Positions 8,874 to 17,019 of a stretch of 64,000 nt of DNA are shown here, piece after piece. The position numbers were made by a program, and so were the translations under genes. The notes under the pieces are model-generated. The model searched no databases. It was not told the DNA's origin and saw only the letters and a program-made list of their open reading frames with translations. This DNA is from Firmicutes bacterium UBA6113 (GTDB taxonomy: Bacteria > Bacillota > Clostridia > Tissierellales > Sedimentibacteraceae), in NCBI GenBank assembly GCA_002422545.1, contig DIWF01000038.1, positions 1 to 64,000 on the forward strand. The letters run 5' to 3'. Position 1 is the first letter of the stretch, and every line of letters starts with the position of its first letter.

Positions 8874-10925
8874 TTACCTCCTGCTTATAACTGCCGTGAG
8901 CCGGCTGTTTACACTTTCGGCATGTGATATGATTTTTTCCGTACCTGTTATCATTTTCTTCAATTGTTCCTGCTCTTTTTCTGTTGCTGTATTATTGTTT
9001 GCCAAATTGACTTTAAGTTGTGTTAGTGTGTTTTGAGTATCATTTAAAATATTTTCGGTTTCTCTTTGAATACTGTCTTTCAATGCTGTAAAAGCTGTGT
9101 CTACCTGTGTACGTACCTTTTCAGAAAAATTTTCAGCAGATTTCATTTCTGCAAATTGTGCAGCAACTGCTTTTTTAAATTCACTTTTGAATTTTTCTGT
9201 TTTGTCACTTGGAAATAGCATAGATGTAGCCTTTTTTCCTGTAAATGTTCCCAGAAGAGAAGAGCCTATGCCGACAATCAACAGAACAGGCCAGGTTACG
9301 GGCAATCCCAATGCGGTGAACACAAGCCCTGTGGCAAATGCCCCACCGAAGGTTGCTGCACCTCCGCTTAGTCCTCCTACCAGTGCGCCTTTCCATCCTG
9401 CATCCTTAAAGCCCAGATATGCACTTCCTCCACCCAGGGTGAAATAATTCAGCGTTGTTCCTATGGCAGTTCCACTGCTTTCCTGCACTGTCTTTGGAAC
9501 ATAAAATAAATCCTGTATTTTTGCTGTAGCTTCTAAAAAGGAATTTTCAAAATCTGAAATTTTATCAGTTTCATCTTCAAGTGCCATGGTTATGCAATTT
9601 TGAATTTGTTCACTTAATGTTTGTGCAGTTTCAAGGGTCTCTTTTTTTATTGAGTCCATAATTAATGTTTGTGTATAATCAATATTTTCATTGCTAATAT
9701 CATCATTTGTCAGTGGGTAGCGATTAATTACCTCTTCGGCTTTGGCTTCAATTTTTGGCCAGAAGTTTTTTATCAGTGGCTTTAGTTCGTCAAAGGTTTC
9801 TTGTGCAGATTTATTAATGCGGTTAAACTCCGCCCTCCTTTGATGACGTATTTGTTCTATTTCTTCCATAGCCTGACTGTATTTATTGTTGAAATCCTCC
9901 TTTTGCATAAGTAATGCATTTTCACGCAATGATATGGATTTTATAATTTCAACTGATGCACTTAAAATTCTTGATACCGGAACGCTCAGCATAATTGCGC
10001 CTCTGTCTTCTGTCAGAAACCTTTCAAGTTCATTTTCAAATTCAGTGAAACGGCTCTCCTCAAGCGCTTCGTCGTTTCCTGACATTTTTGCTTTAAGGGC
10101 TTTCTTTGCAGACAGACCAAATACACGTACTTTTCCTATTTTTCGTTTGTATACTTCAAATTCTTTTGAATTTTCGCCCATTGTTTTGGCGGCTTTTGCT
10201 ATGATGTTTTTTTGAATGCTTAAAGAAATATTATTAATGACACGGTCCACATCTTCTTCATCTAATAAATCTATACCCGTTACCACAAAGAGTATTCGCC
10301 CTAAATCACTTGTGATTACCTTACTTTCAAGAAAGGAACGCTCTGACTCGGAAAAGGGGGACTGAGCCATAATAACCATCAATGCCGCATCCACTTTTGG
10401 CAATACAGACATTGTTACCTCTGTCATGGCACTTTCGTCGTTAAGTCCGGGAGTATCGATTATATCAACATTATTTTTACAGTAATTTATTGGATAGTTT
10501 ACTATAACCTCATCAATGCTTTTTGCCATTTCTGAAGATTCATCTGTTAGTTTTGTTACATATCCTTTAAGATTTTCAATATCCACATCATCCTCACGCC
10601 CATCCTTGAAATTTACATGTACATAAGGAGCAATATTGTATGTTATTCTGTTTAAAGTTGCTGTTGTAGGCAATACATCCATAGGCAAGACGTCTTTGCC
10701 TATAAGCGCATTGATAAGTGTGCTTTTACCTCTGTTGAATTCACCGATTATGGCAATATCAAAGCTGTCCTCAGCAAGTTTTTTTAAGGCGTTATCAATA
10801 GATTCAACGCTTCCTGAAAGATTCAGTCTTTCGCTGTATTCCTTTAATGTTTTCAAGTCTCCTACTAGTTCCATAACTATTTGTTTGTAACCTGTAAAAC
10901 TGCTGAAATTAATTTCTTCCGACAT
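8874..10925 (-). CDS. dynamin-like GTPase with membrane-insertion hairpin (second of three)
   Basis: 683 residues from ATG 10925, chosen because GAGAGGA lies 7 nt upstream. An in-frame ATG at 10940 has no such site. P-loop 'GEFNRGKST' at 61-69; G3 'DTPGLND' at 157-163; 'VVTGIDLLD' in the G4 place. A glycine- and alanine-rich hydrophobic hairpin at about 485-565 resembles the membrane paddle of bacterial dynamins. C-terminal coiled coil. The gene follows the smallest zinc-ribbon gene and lies 4 nt before the M48 gene. The largest of the three GTPases and the only one with a long obvious membrane paddle. Confidence 0.88.
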   Translation of the reverse strand: MSEEINFSSFTGYKQIVMELVGDLKTLKEYSERLNLSGSVESIDNALKKLAEDSFDIAIIGEFNRGKSTLINALIGKDVLPMDVLPTTATLNRITYNIAPYVHVNFKDGREDDVDIENLKGYVTKLTDESSEMAKSIDEVIVNYPINYCKNNVDIIDTPGLNDESAMTEVTMSVLPKVDAALMVIMAQSPFSESERSFLESKVITSDLGRILFVVTGIDLLDEEDVDRVINNISLSIQKNIIAKAAKTMGENSKEFEVYKRKIGKVRVFGLSAKKALKAKMSGNDEALEESRFTEFENELERFLTEDRGAIMLSVPVSRILSASVEIIKSISLRENALLMQKEDFNNKYSQAMEEIEQIRHQRRAEFNRINKSAQETFDELKPLIKNFWPKIEAKAEEVINRYPLTNDDISNENIDYTQTLIMDSIKKETLETAQTLSEQIQNCITMALEDETDKISDFENSFLEATAKIQDLFYVPKTVQESSGTAIGTTLNYFTLGGGSAYLGFKDAGWKGALVGGLSGGAATFGGAFATGLVFTALGLPVTWPVLLIVGIGSSLLGTFTGKKATSMLFPSDKTEKFKSEFKKAVAAQFAEMKSAENFSEKVRTQVDTAFTALKDSIQRETENILNDTQNTLTQLKVNLANNNTATEKEQEQLKKMITGTEKIISHAESVNSRLTAVISRR

Positions 10926-10971
10926 GATTATTCCTCTCATTCTTTAGTTTATATTATAGATTTTATCAAGC

Positions 10972-11250
10972 TTAATTAATCCTTGAGCCACATTTGTCGC
11001 AGAAAATCATTCCATCCTCAATCTCATTTCCGCATTTTGAGCATTTTCTACTTCCTTGTTCTTCATGTATTATTCTTTCAGAATATAACGCATTCTTTTT
11101 ATCCTGCTTCTTCTTTTTTATTTTGACAGGTTTTTCATAACGGTTTTTACCAAATTTCCTTTGCAAAAACCTAGTGAATTTAAAAATTAAATAAAATTCA
11201 ATAGCACCAAAAACAACCCCTAATATAACTACAATCATATCTTCAGACAT
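10972..11250 (-). CDS. small membrane protein with C-terminal zinc ribbon (1)
   Basis: 92 residues: one N-terminal transmembrane helix (about 5-25), a very basic linker (31-53, Lys/Arg-rich) and a C-terminal zinc ribbon with Cys70, Cys73, Cys84, Cys87 (CxxC-x10-CxxC). The ribbon matches the family written at the ends of many bacterial proteins as 'zinc-ribbon domain'. The same architecture recurs in the next two genes. Function unknown. A cytosolic ribbon tethered to the membrane could be an adaptor for the adjacent dynamins (inference). Confidence 0.75.
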   Translation of the reverse strand: MSEDMIVVILGVVFGAIEFYLIFKFTRFLQRKFGKNRYEKPVKIKKKKQDKKNALYSERIIHEEQGSRKCSKCGNEIEDGMIFCDKCGSRIN

Positions 11251-11292
11251 AATTTAAACCTCTCCTTTTGTCAAGCATTATTTGATAAGTGA

Positions 11293-11553
11293 TTATCTAA
11301 TTCTTGTGCCGCATTTGTCACAAAAAATCGTTTCGTCTTCTACCACATTTCCGCATTTCGAACATTTATTAGTTTCTTGTCTATCAATCCGTACTTCTTG
11401 GGAATGCATATTGTTCATAGCTTTTACTTTAGGCTGCTTTCTTTTTCCTATCTTGCCGGTTGTTTTTTTTATAAAATTAACAAATAAGGATAGTATAATA
11501 ATTCCAATAATTCCACCGATTGTAACAGAAAAATTTAGTAATTCATCTGACAT
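11293..11553 (-). CDS. small membrane protein with C-terminal zinc ribbon (2)
   Basis: 86 residues: one N-terminal helix (about 8-30), a basic linker (Lys/Arg 29-44) and a ribbon with Cys64, Cys67, Cys78, Cys81. Ribbon spacing and residues ('CSKCGN', 'FCDKCG') nearly repeat those of the 92-residue neighbour, so the two look like a tandem duplication with a diverged membrane anchor. RBS AGGAG lies about 7 nt before the ATG. Function unknown. Confidence 0.75.
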   Translation of the reverse strand: MSDELLNFSVTIGGIIGIIILSLFVNFIKKTTGKIGKRKQPKVKAMNNMHSQEVRIDRQETNKCSKCGNVVEDETIFCDKCGTRIR

Positions 11554-11601
11554 AGTATGTTCTCCTTTAGTTATTGATAATTTTCCGTAGCAGGCGGATA
11601 T

Positions 11602-11958
11602 TTACTGAATCCTTGTGCCGCATGTGTTGCAGAAAACCATTCCAGCTTCAACTTCATTTCCGCATTTTTGGCACACTCTGCTTTCATGATCATTCATAAT
11701 AATATTTCTGGAACGAGGATTTTCTTTATTTTTTACAGTCGGCTTTTGCGACGGTTTTTGGCCCGTAAGCTTTTCTATTAGCCTGGCAATACCGAAAGCC
11801 ACTAAAAATAGTGCCAATTCGAACAATAATATTATATAGGCAACGCCCAAAATGGTTTCAAACGGCAGATCGTAAAAATACGCTATAACAATTGTCGTAA
11901 CAACAGATAAAACAATGATAATTCCTGCCCATTTTCTAATTCTTTCTGATTTCAACAT
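11602..11958 (-). CDS. small membrane protein with C-terminal zinc ribbon (3)
   Basis: 118 residues from ATG 11958, which has AGGAGAAGG just upstream. A longer frame from 11997 would overlap the dynamin gene. Two hydrophobic helices (about 10-28 and 35-58), a basic linker, then a ribbon with Cys96, Cys99, Cys110, Cys113. Same C-terminal domain as the two genes downstream, but with two helices, so the ribbon still faces the cytoplasm if the N-terminus does. It starts 22 nt after the first dynamin stop. Function unknown. Confidence 0.72.
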   Translation of the reverse strand: MLKSERIRKWAGIIIVLSVVTTIVIAYFYDLPFETILGVAYIILLFELALFLVAFGIARLIEKLTGQKPSQKPTVKNKENPRSRNIIMNDHESRVCQKCGNEVEAGMVFCNTCGTRIQ

Positions 11959-11980
11959 AATTTCCTTCTCCTGTTTTTTA

Positions 11981-13750
11981 TTACATATAAAATTCACACA
12001 AAACTAATTGGCTTTTATTAATTATATCCTTGGCTTTTTCTGAAAATGCCTCGTAGTTATTAATATAGACCTGCTTTCGGATATCAACTGAACGCTTCAT
12101 TTCATCTTCTGCCTTAGACACAAGGGGCTTCATATACTGCGAGTCGTCGTTAGTGCTTGTAAACAAAAATTCTCTGGACAAATCAATATGCTGTCTTAAA
12201 TCAGAGACACATTTATCGACAGATACGTCAACTGCCTGGGTGATGTTGTCAATAACATTGCATTTTGCAAGATTTCGTACATTTGGTATAGGGGAAATCT
12301 GCCATGAGAAGTGAACTTCATCCAATTTTGTATTTTTAAATAAAATTGCATCGTCAATTAAATTAAAAAGATTAAATTCCTCAGAAACAAATTTACTGAG
12401 TGAATCTGTCAATGCACCTTGCCTTATACCGTAAAATTCCATGCAGATGTTTTCAAATAGTTCTGAAAGTACTTTCTTTATTGGGGGGAGATAGTCTTCA
12501 TTCATCCGGTTGTATTGTTTTGACGAAGCAGATGAAATGAGAGCTTCTATATCACGGTGTTTATCGCTCCTTAAGCTTGACAGGTCTTTTATAAAATCCT
12601 TAACCAACAGGTTTTTGCATGCATATATTGAGTTTATGATGGAATCAATTTTATGAAAGTTATTTCCAAATAGCCTGCTTAGGTTCCGACCGGAACTCTC
12701 GCAATAATTGTAGATATTTGACGCGTTTGTTTGAATAATTGATAGCTCTTCGTCAAATTTCTTCATCTTTGCATTAAATTGATTATCTAATTCAGAAAGA
12801 ACGTCTTTGATGTCCACAACGGCATTCTGCACTGCACTCTCTACCTGCTTTGCGGTCACAATCTGCAAAAGTTCTGATTTAAAAATATCAAACCTGCTTT
12901 TTTCAAAGGCTTTTTTATCGTTTGTCATAAAATATTTAAGGGCCTGAGTTGCAGACACACCGTATATATGCATATTATCCATCATGTCATGGGCTTTTCG
13001 GACTATGGATTCAGGTTCATCATCCTTTGAAAGTTTTTGAAAAACTTCTTTTTGTATTCTGTTTTTTATTTTATCCATAAAGTCATCATATGGATAATCA
13101 TCTTCATCAATTTGATCTATGAAAGTTACAACAAAGACTATGTTATTTATATTGTCGCTTTTAATCAGTTGACAAACAAAATTTCGTTCTGTTTCGCTGA
13201 AGGGTGCCCTTGCATGTATTGCAACAATTACGGCATCAACATTGTTTAACGTATCTATCGTTATTTTTGTCATTTCCTCATTATCATTGAGTCCGGGAGT
13301 GTCTATAATGTCAACGTGATTTTGACAGATAACCGTTGGGGCGTAAACGATTGCCTCATTAATCAATGCAGCACGAGAGGCTCCTTCAGGAGTTAATTTG
13401 GTGACATAATCGGCAAGCTGTGCAATATCCAAATCACGGTTTGTTCCGTCTTTGAAATCAATAACAGCTTTCAATGCGGTTCCGTATGTTATTCTGTTAA
13501 TTGTTGCCGTTGCAGGTTCAACATCGGCAGGAAGAACCTTCTGTCCCAGCAGAGCATTGATTAGGGAGCTCTTTCCTCTCTTGAATTCTCCCATAACGGC
13601 AACATAATATTTTTTTGTTTTGATAAGTTCCTTGGTTTTAATTATTCTGGACAGCATGTCCTCATCAGCTTCCAGAAGAGTCAGCATATCCTGGATTTGA
13701 ACAAGATATTCATATAATCTGAATTCAATACTTTTGTATTCCACCGACAT
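11981..13750 (-). CDS. dynamin-like GTPase (first of three, operon leader)
   Basis: 589 residues from ATG 13750 (AGGTG 6-7 nt upstream; a GTG at 13759 overlaps that site). P-loop 'GEFKRGKSS' at 54-62; G3 'DTPGLND' at 150-156; 'VVTFIDQID' at the G4 position. The remainder is helical with heptad-like stretches (about 330-400). No long hydrophobic paddle is seen, so it may be the soluble partner of the membrane-inserting paralog at 8874-10925. It is the first gene of the operon behind a sigma-A-like promoter and a palindromic leader. Confidence 0.85.
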   Translation of the reverse strand: MSVEYKSIEFRLYEYLVQIQDMLTLLEADEDMLSRIIKTKELIKTKKYYVAVMGEFKRGKSSLINALLGQKVLPADVEPATATINRITYGTALKAVIDFKDGTNRDLDIAQLADYVTKLTPEGASRAALINEAIVYAPTVICQNHVDIIDTPGLNDNEEMTKITIDTLNNVDAVIVAIHARAPFSETERNFVCQLIKSDNINNIVFVVTFIDQIDEDDYPYDDFMDKIKNRIQKEVFQKLSKDDEPESIVRKAHDMMDNMHIYGVSATQALKYFMTNDKKAFEKSRFDIFKSELLQIVTAKQVESAVQNAVVDIKDVLSELDNQFNAKMKKFDEELSIIQTNASNIYNYCESSGRNLSRLFGNNFHKIDSIINSIYACKNLLVKDFIKDLSSLRSDKHRDIEALISSASSKQYNRMNEDYLPPIKKVLSELFENICMEFYGIRQGALTDSLSKFVSEEFNLFNLIDDAILFKNTKLDEVHFSWQISPIPNVRNLAKCNVIDNITQAVDVSVDKCVSDLRQHIDLSREFLFTSTNDDSQYMKPLVSKAEDEMKRSVDIRKQVYINNYEAFSEKAKDIINKSQLVLCEFYM

Positions 13751-13797
13751 AAGCTTCACCTCGCTTTAAAAAGTCATCCTTTCAGCAATACGAGAAC

Positions 13798-13818
13798 AAA
13801 ATTTTCAATGAAAATTTT
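13798..13818 (-). promoter_or_regulatory. 21-bp perfect palindrome in the leader of the dynamin operon
   Basis: AAAATTTTCA and TGAAAATTTT are perfect inverted arms around one base, about 50 nt upstream of the first dynamin start and downstream of the proposed promoter. It could be an operator or an mRNA hairpin. It lacks the GC-rich stem of a terminator. No known regulator box is matched with confidence. Confidence 0.45.
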
Positions 13819-13881
13819 ATTTGCGTTTACATAGTATTTTGTTTATATTAAGAATCATATCTAATTTAAGCTTTTATGCAT

Positions 13882-13910
13882 ATGATACTACAGCAAATTG
13901 TTAATTTCAA
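13882..13910 (-). promoter_or_regulatory. sigma-A-like promoter for the dynamin/M48/zinc-ribbon operon
   Basis: On the minus strand, TTGAAA, 17-nt spacer, TATCAT. No other good promoter is seen in the seven-gene run, and gaps inside it are 50 nt or less. Confidence 0.5.
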
Positions 13911-13947
13911 CCATAAAATATATTATTTGCAATAACTATTCAAAATT

Positions 13948-15021
13948 TTACATTTGTTTATTAACCCGTTTGTTATTTGATTTGTCAGGAGCAGATCCGG
14001 TGTAAAAAATAAGATTTCTTATAACGGTTCTTTCCCTTTCTGCTTCTTCCTTGCTTCTTAAGTCTTTCAAGTCTCTTAGATTTTCAAGGTTATATTGTTT
14101 TGCTCTGTTTAAAACTTCTTTTAGTTTTTTGTCGTTCATAATATATCTGGCTATTTTCATCCTTTGACTGAGCTTTATATTGCTTCTGTAAACCTCATTT
14201 CCTACAGCGCAGGCAGCCATTGCAATGTATCTTGAATCAAGCCTGTTTCTCATGTATTCGCTTAAATCAGCTTCTTCAATTATTTCTTCAAGTGTATTAT
14301 GTACTTCTACCTGATCCTGCCACATCTTCTCATTGTATGTGTGAAGGGAGGATGTCTTGTTCTGCATGTAGTGATAGTAAACACCGTGGTCAATGCACAC
14401 TCTGTCGCAGTAAATGAGTGACTGCACATTGAATAAAAGGTCTTCCATTATGGATATGCCCGGTTTAAACCTTAATTCGAAATCATTTATGAAATCCCTT
14501 CTGTACAGGCACCTCCATACACATCCCATTACATTGCTGTACTTAGGCAGAATGTCCTCGATTCCTACCATGTTAGCAATAAGCTCGTTAATAATGTCAA
14601 GCTTCCCCAGGACATCCTTGTTCACCTTGATTGTTTTAACGGTGCTTGAGAATTTTGAATCCTTGAAATAATTGCACAATGCCATGCTGCATTTGTATTT
14701 CTCGATGGTGTTGTACATGCTTTCATACATCTTAGGTTCAATCCAGTCATCCGGATCCACAAAGCCTATATATCTGCCTTTTGCGGCGTTTATTCCCGTA
14801 TTTCTTGCAACAGACACACCTTCGTTTTTTTTGTCTATAACAACAATCCTGCTGTCTTTTTCTGCATAATTCCTGCAAATTTCAAGACTTGAATCTTTGG
14901 AACCGTCATTGACCAATATTATTTCAATATCCTTCATAGTTTGGGACAGAATGCTGTCCAGGCATCTGCCTAAATATTTTTCCACATTGTATACCGGAAT
15001 TATAATGCTGACATTGTTCAT
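13948..15021 (-). CDS. GT2-family glycosyltransferase
   Basis: 357 residues. GT-A fold with the usual N-terminal signature 'VSIIIPVYNVEKYLGRC', nucleotide-binding 'LVNDGSKDSS' near 37-45 and the metal site DPDD at 89-92. Soluble, with a lysine- and arginine-rich tail that could lie on the membrane. The family moves sugars from nucleotide donors to surface polysaccharide or lipid acceptors. Donor and acceptor cannot be read from sequence. It stands alone on the minus strand, divergent from the GtrA gene, behind its own promoter. Confidence 0.85.
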   Translation of the reverse strand: MNNVSIIIPVYNVEKYLGRCLDSILSQTMKDIEIILVNDGSKDSSLEICRNYAEKDSRIVVIDKKNEGVSVARNTGINAAKGRYIGFVDPDDWIEPKMYESMYNTIEKYKCSMALCNYFKDSKFSSTVKTIKVNKDVLGKLDIINELIANMVGIEDILPKYSNVMGCVWRCLYRRDFINDFELRFKPGISIMEDLLFNVQSLIYCDRVCIDHGVYYHYMQNKTSSLHTYNEKMWQDQVEVHNTLEEIIEEADLSEYMRNRLDSRYIAMAACAVGNEVYRSNIKLSQRMKIARYIMNDKKLKEVLNRAKQYNLENLRDLKDLRSKEEAERERTVIRNLIFYTGSAPDKSNNKRVNKQM

Positions 15022-15050
15022 TTGCTCACCCTAATATTATTGATAACTAA

Positions 15051-15078
15051 ATTATACCATCTGTTTCATAAATTTCAA
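15051..15078 (-). promoter_or_regulatory. promoter of the GT2 gene
   Basis: Minus strand TTGAAA, 16-nt spacer, TATAAT, about 30 nt from the start codon. Its -35 overlaps an inverted repeat (15077-15104). Confidence 0.55.
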
Positions 15079-15104
15079 CAGCATATCGCGGTTAATATGC
15101 TGTT
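15077..15104. repeat. inverted repeat in the divergent GT2/gtrA intergenic region
   Basis: AACAGCATAT (15077-15086) and ATATGCTGTT (15095-15104) are perfect 10-bp arms around 8 nt. They touch the GT2 -35 and a weak plus-strand promoter (TTTACA-17-AATAAT at 15103-15131), so an operator is plausible. Confidence 0.5.
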
Positions 15105-15162
15105 TACAGAAAGGGAATGATGTGCAATAATAAATAATATTATTAACGAATAGAGGTTTGTT

Positions 15163-15453
15163 ATGAACAAAAAAGCAGGCAGGGAAATAATGATGTACCT
15201 GATTGCAGGAATCCTTACAACAATTGTTAACTTCGCAGTTTATTATGCCATGATATTCATGCATGTGGACAACAGATTGTCAAATACGGCGGCTTTTTTG
15301 GTGTCTGTATTCACTTACCTACTTGACATCGGAACCATGGTTGTGCTGGTGGAGATTTTAGGTGTTGGCCGGTACGGGGCTAAGGTATGGGCTAACGGGG
15401 TTGTGATGATTTCAAATTATGTCATAAGCAAATTTTGGATATTCAGGCAATAA
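15163..15453 (+). CDS. GtrA-like membrane protein, apparently internally deleted
   Basis: 96 residues, short for GtrA (usually 120-150, four helices). The first two helices are intact ('YLIAGILTTIVNFAVYYAM' and the start of 'AAFLVSVFTY'). They run straight into 'LLDIGTMVVLVEILGVG' and 'NYVISKFWIF', which in the family belong to helices 3 and 4. The loop and helix ends normally between them, roughly 40 residues, are missing without loss of frame. GtrA proteins help flip or transfer lipid-linked sugars beside glycosyltransferases. The product may be non-functional or a reduced form. Confidence 0.7.
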   Translation: MNKKAGREIMMYLIAGILTTIVNFAVYYAMIFMHVDNRLSNTAAFLVSVFTYLLDIGTMVVLVEILGVGRYGAKVWANGVVMISNYVISKFWIFRQ

Positions 15454-15480
15454 AAAAAGTTGCTTTTTGCAACTTTTTTT
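15452..15480. terminator. bidirectional terminator between gtrA-like gene and GT2 gene
   Basis: GTTGC/GCAAC stem extended by A7 and T7 tracts, loop of five T. Serves convergent genes and overlaps the plus-strand stop. Confidence 0.8.
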
Positions 15481-15482
15481 AT

Positions 15483-16745
15483 TTATTGTCTAACTTCTTC
15501 AATTGATTTTACAATGCTGTGAGTGATTGGCTTCCACTCAATTTTTCTGAACAGAGCCACTATAGATATTGGTATATAAGTAAATATGAATACCGGGAAT
15601 GAGAATATATATTTTATTTTCTTCATAGGAGTAGAATTAATTTGTTTCCACTCTGTTATTGTTGTAATAAGGCCAAGTGCGAACAACACAAGGTATGAGT
15701 TTACTCCTGACATTATTATTGCTCCCGATGTTTCGCTTATGATCTCCGGATATGTTTCTATGTTAATAAGCCCCACAGTAAGGAATACAAAATTAATAAA
15801 TACGCTGGTCAATGACAAGAGTAAAGCTGGCATAATTGTCATGAGCATGTCGTAGCAGCTGAAGCTTTTTTTCGTGAATATGCTCTTAAACAATGTCTTG
15901 CCGTATTTAGCAAATACCTGATAAAAGCCTTTTGCCCAGCGAAGTCTCTGATTCCAAGACTGTTCGAATATATAAGGCTGCTCATCGTAAAGCACTGCAG
16001 TACCGCAGTATCCTATCTTTTCACCTTCTATTGCGTTGTCAATTGAAAATTCTATGTCTTCAGTAAGCAGGTGATGTTTCCAGCCGTTGTTTTTTCTTAT
16101 TATATCGTCGCTTACCATGAAGCCTGTTCCTGAAATAGCACAGCCTGTGTTAAGCATCATTCTTGAGTTGTTGAGATACTTAGCTTCTCTTAAGAACCAG
16201 AGAGAATAACCCGCTGATATCCAGTTTGTGTCATAGTTTTTAGAATTTCTGTAACATGTAACTATCTTATATCCGTTGTCAAATACTTTGTTCATTTCTG
16301 CTACATAGTTTTCATCAAGCAGATTGTCTGCGTCGAAAACAAAATATCCATTATAATGTTCATCACTTGCAATTATACTTTTAAACGCGTAATCGAGGGC
16401 GTATCCTTTGCCCACATTTTGTCTGTTGAATCTTTCTAATACATATGCTCCCGCCTCTCTTGCTACATCAGCTGTGTTGTCGGTGCAGTTATCTGCTACC
16501 ACATAAATATCAATCAGTTCAGAAGGATATTTTTGTTGTTTGATGCTGTTTATCAATTGCCCTATTACGGCACTTTCATTTCTAGCTGCAATTACCACAG
16601 CATATTTGTTGTTTTTTTGAGCAGTCATTGTCTTGCTTTTTCTGAACAGTGCAATAACCACGTAATATGCCTGGTAAAAATAAAAACCTGTAAATAATAT
16701 TAAGATTATAAAGTTAAATATATTTATAAATGATAACAATTTCAT
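15483..16745 (-). CDS. membrane-bound processive GT2 glycosyltransferase
   Basis: 420 residues. N-terminal helix (about 6-30); GT-A domain with 'VVIAARNES', 'VVADNCTDNTA', metal motif 'FDADN' near 140 and the Q-x-x-RW motif as 'QRLRW' near 260. At least three C-terminal helices follow. That set is typical of cellulose-synthase-like, poly-sugar-forming GT2 enzymes such as IcaA-type synthases. No partner synthase gene or c-di-GMP PilZ domain lies beside it, so the polymer is unknown. GGAGG lies 7 nt before the ATG; promoter TTGATT-16-TATACT at 16782-16809. Confidence 0.82.
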   Translation of the reverse strand: MKLLSFINIFNFIILILFTGFYFYQAYYVVIALFRKSKTMTAQKNNKYAVVIAARNESAVIGQLINSIKQQKYPSELIDIYVVADNCTDNTADVAREAGAYVLERFNRQNVGKGYALDYAFKSIIASDEHYNGYFVFDADNLLDENYVAEMNKVFDNGYKIVTCYRNSKNYDTNWISAGYSLWFLREAKYLNNSRMMLNTGCAISGTGFMVSDDIIRKNNGWKHHLLTEDIEFSIDNAIEGEKIGYCGTAVLYDEQPYIFEQSWNQRLRWAKGFYQVFAKYGKTLFKSIFTKKSFSCYDMLMTIMPALLLSLTSVFINFVFLTVGLINIETYPEIISETSGAIIMSGVNSYLVLFALGLITTITEWKQINSTPMKKIKYIFSFPVFIFTYIPISIVALFRKIEWKPITHSIVKSIEEVRQ

Positions 16746-16781
16746 ACCTCCACATTTATGTTGTTTCTGCTTACGCTTTGA

Positions 16782-16809
16782 AGTATAACATTTATTGTTT
16801 TTTAATCAA
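16782..16809 (-). promoter_or_regulatory. promoter of the membrane GT2 gene
   Basis: Minus strand TTGATT, 16-nt spacer, TATACT. Confidence 0.5.
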
Positions 16810-16954
16810 TTAAGTATTTCTTAATTTTGTTTTAAAATTTATGAAAACGATGGTAATTTTATAAATTTGTCTTACTATTATTGCTGCAAAGTTTTTTTTT
16901 ATGCTTTGGAAAATTTCTAAAAATTCCTTGCGTTTGTTGAAATTAGAAAATTAA

Positions 16955-16983
16955 TTGACTATTGACAAAGTGTAGATTATAAT
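16955..16983 (+). promoter_or_regulatory. promoter of the CNNM-type transporter gene
   Basis: TTGACT, 17-nt spacer, perfect TATAAT, 36 nt before the ATG. Confidence 0.7.
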
Positions 16984-17019
16984 TATAGTACTATTAAGAA
17001 TTAGGAGTGATTTACAATA

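Noticed and set aside
9097..9447. 116-codon plus-strand ORF opposite the second dynamin gene
   Set aside because: Shadow of the Gly/Ala-rich membrane hairpin on the minus strand; no ribosome site.
11282..11590. 102-codon plus-strand ORF opposite zinc-ribbon gene 2
   Set aside because: Antisense to a gene with clear ribosome site and motifs; composition is that of a shadow frame.
6139..13750. Known defence island
   Set aside because: No restriction, CRISPR, integrase, transposase or toxin gene is next to it. The dynamin operon is kept as a candidate system on its own merits only.
13798..13818. Terminator upstream of the dynamin operon
   Set aside because: Stem is all A-T except one base pair and has no adjacent independent U-run; treated as a possible operator.
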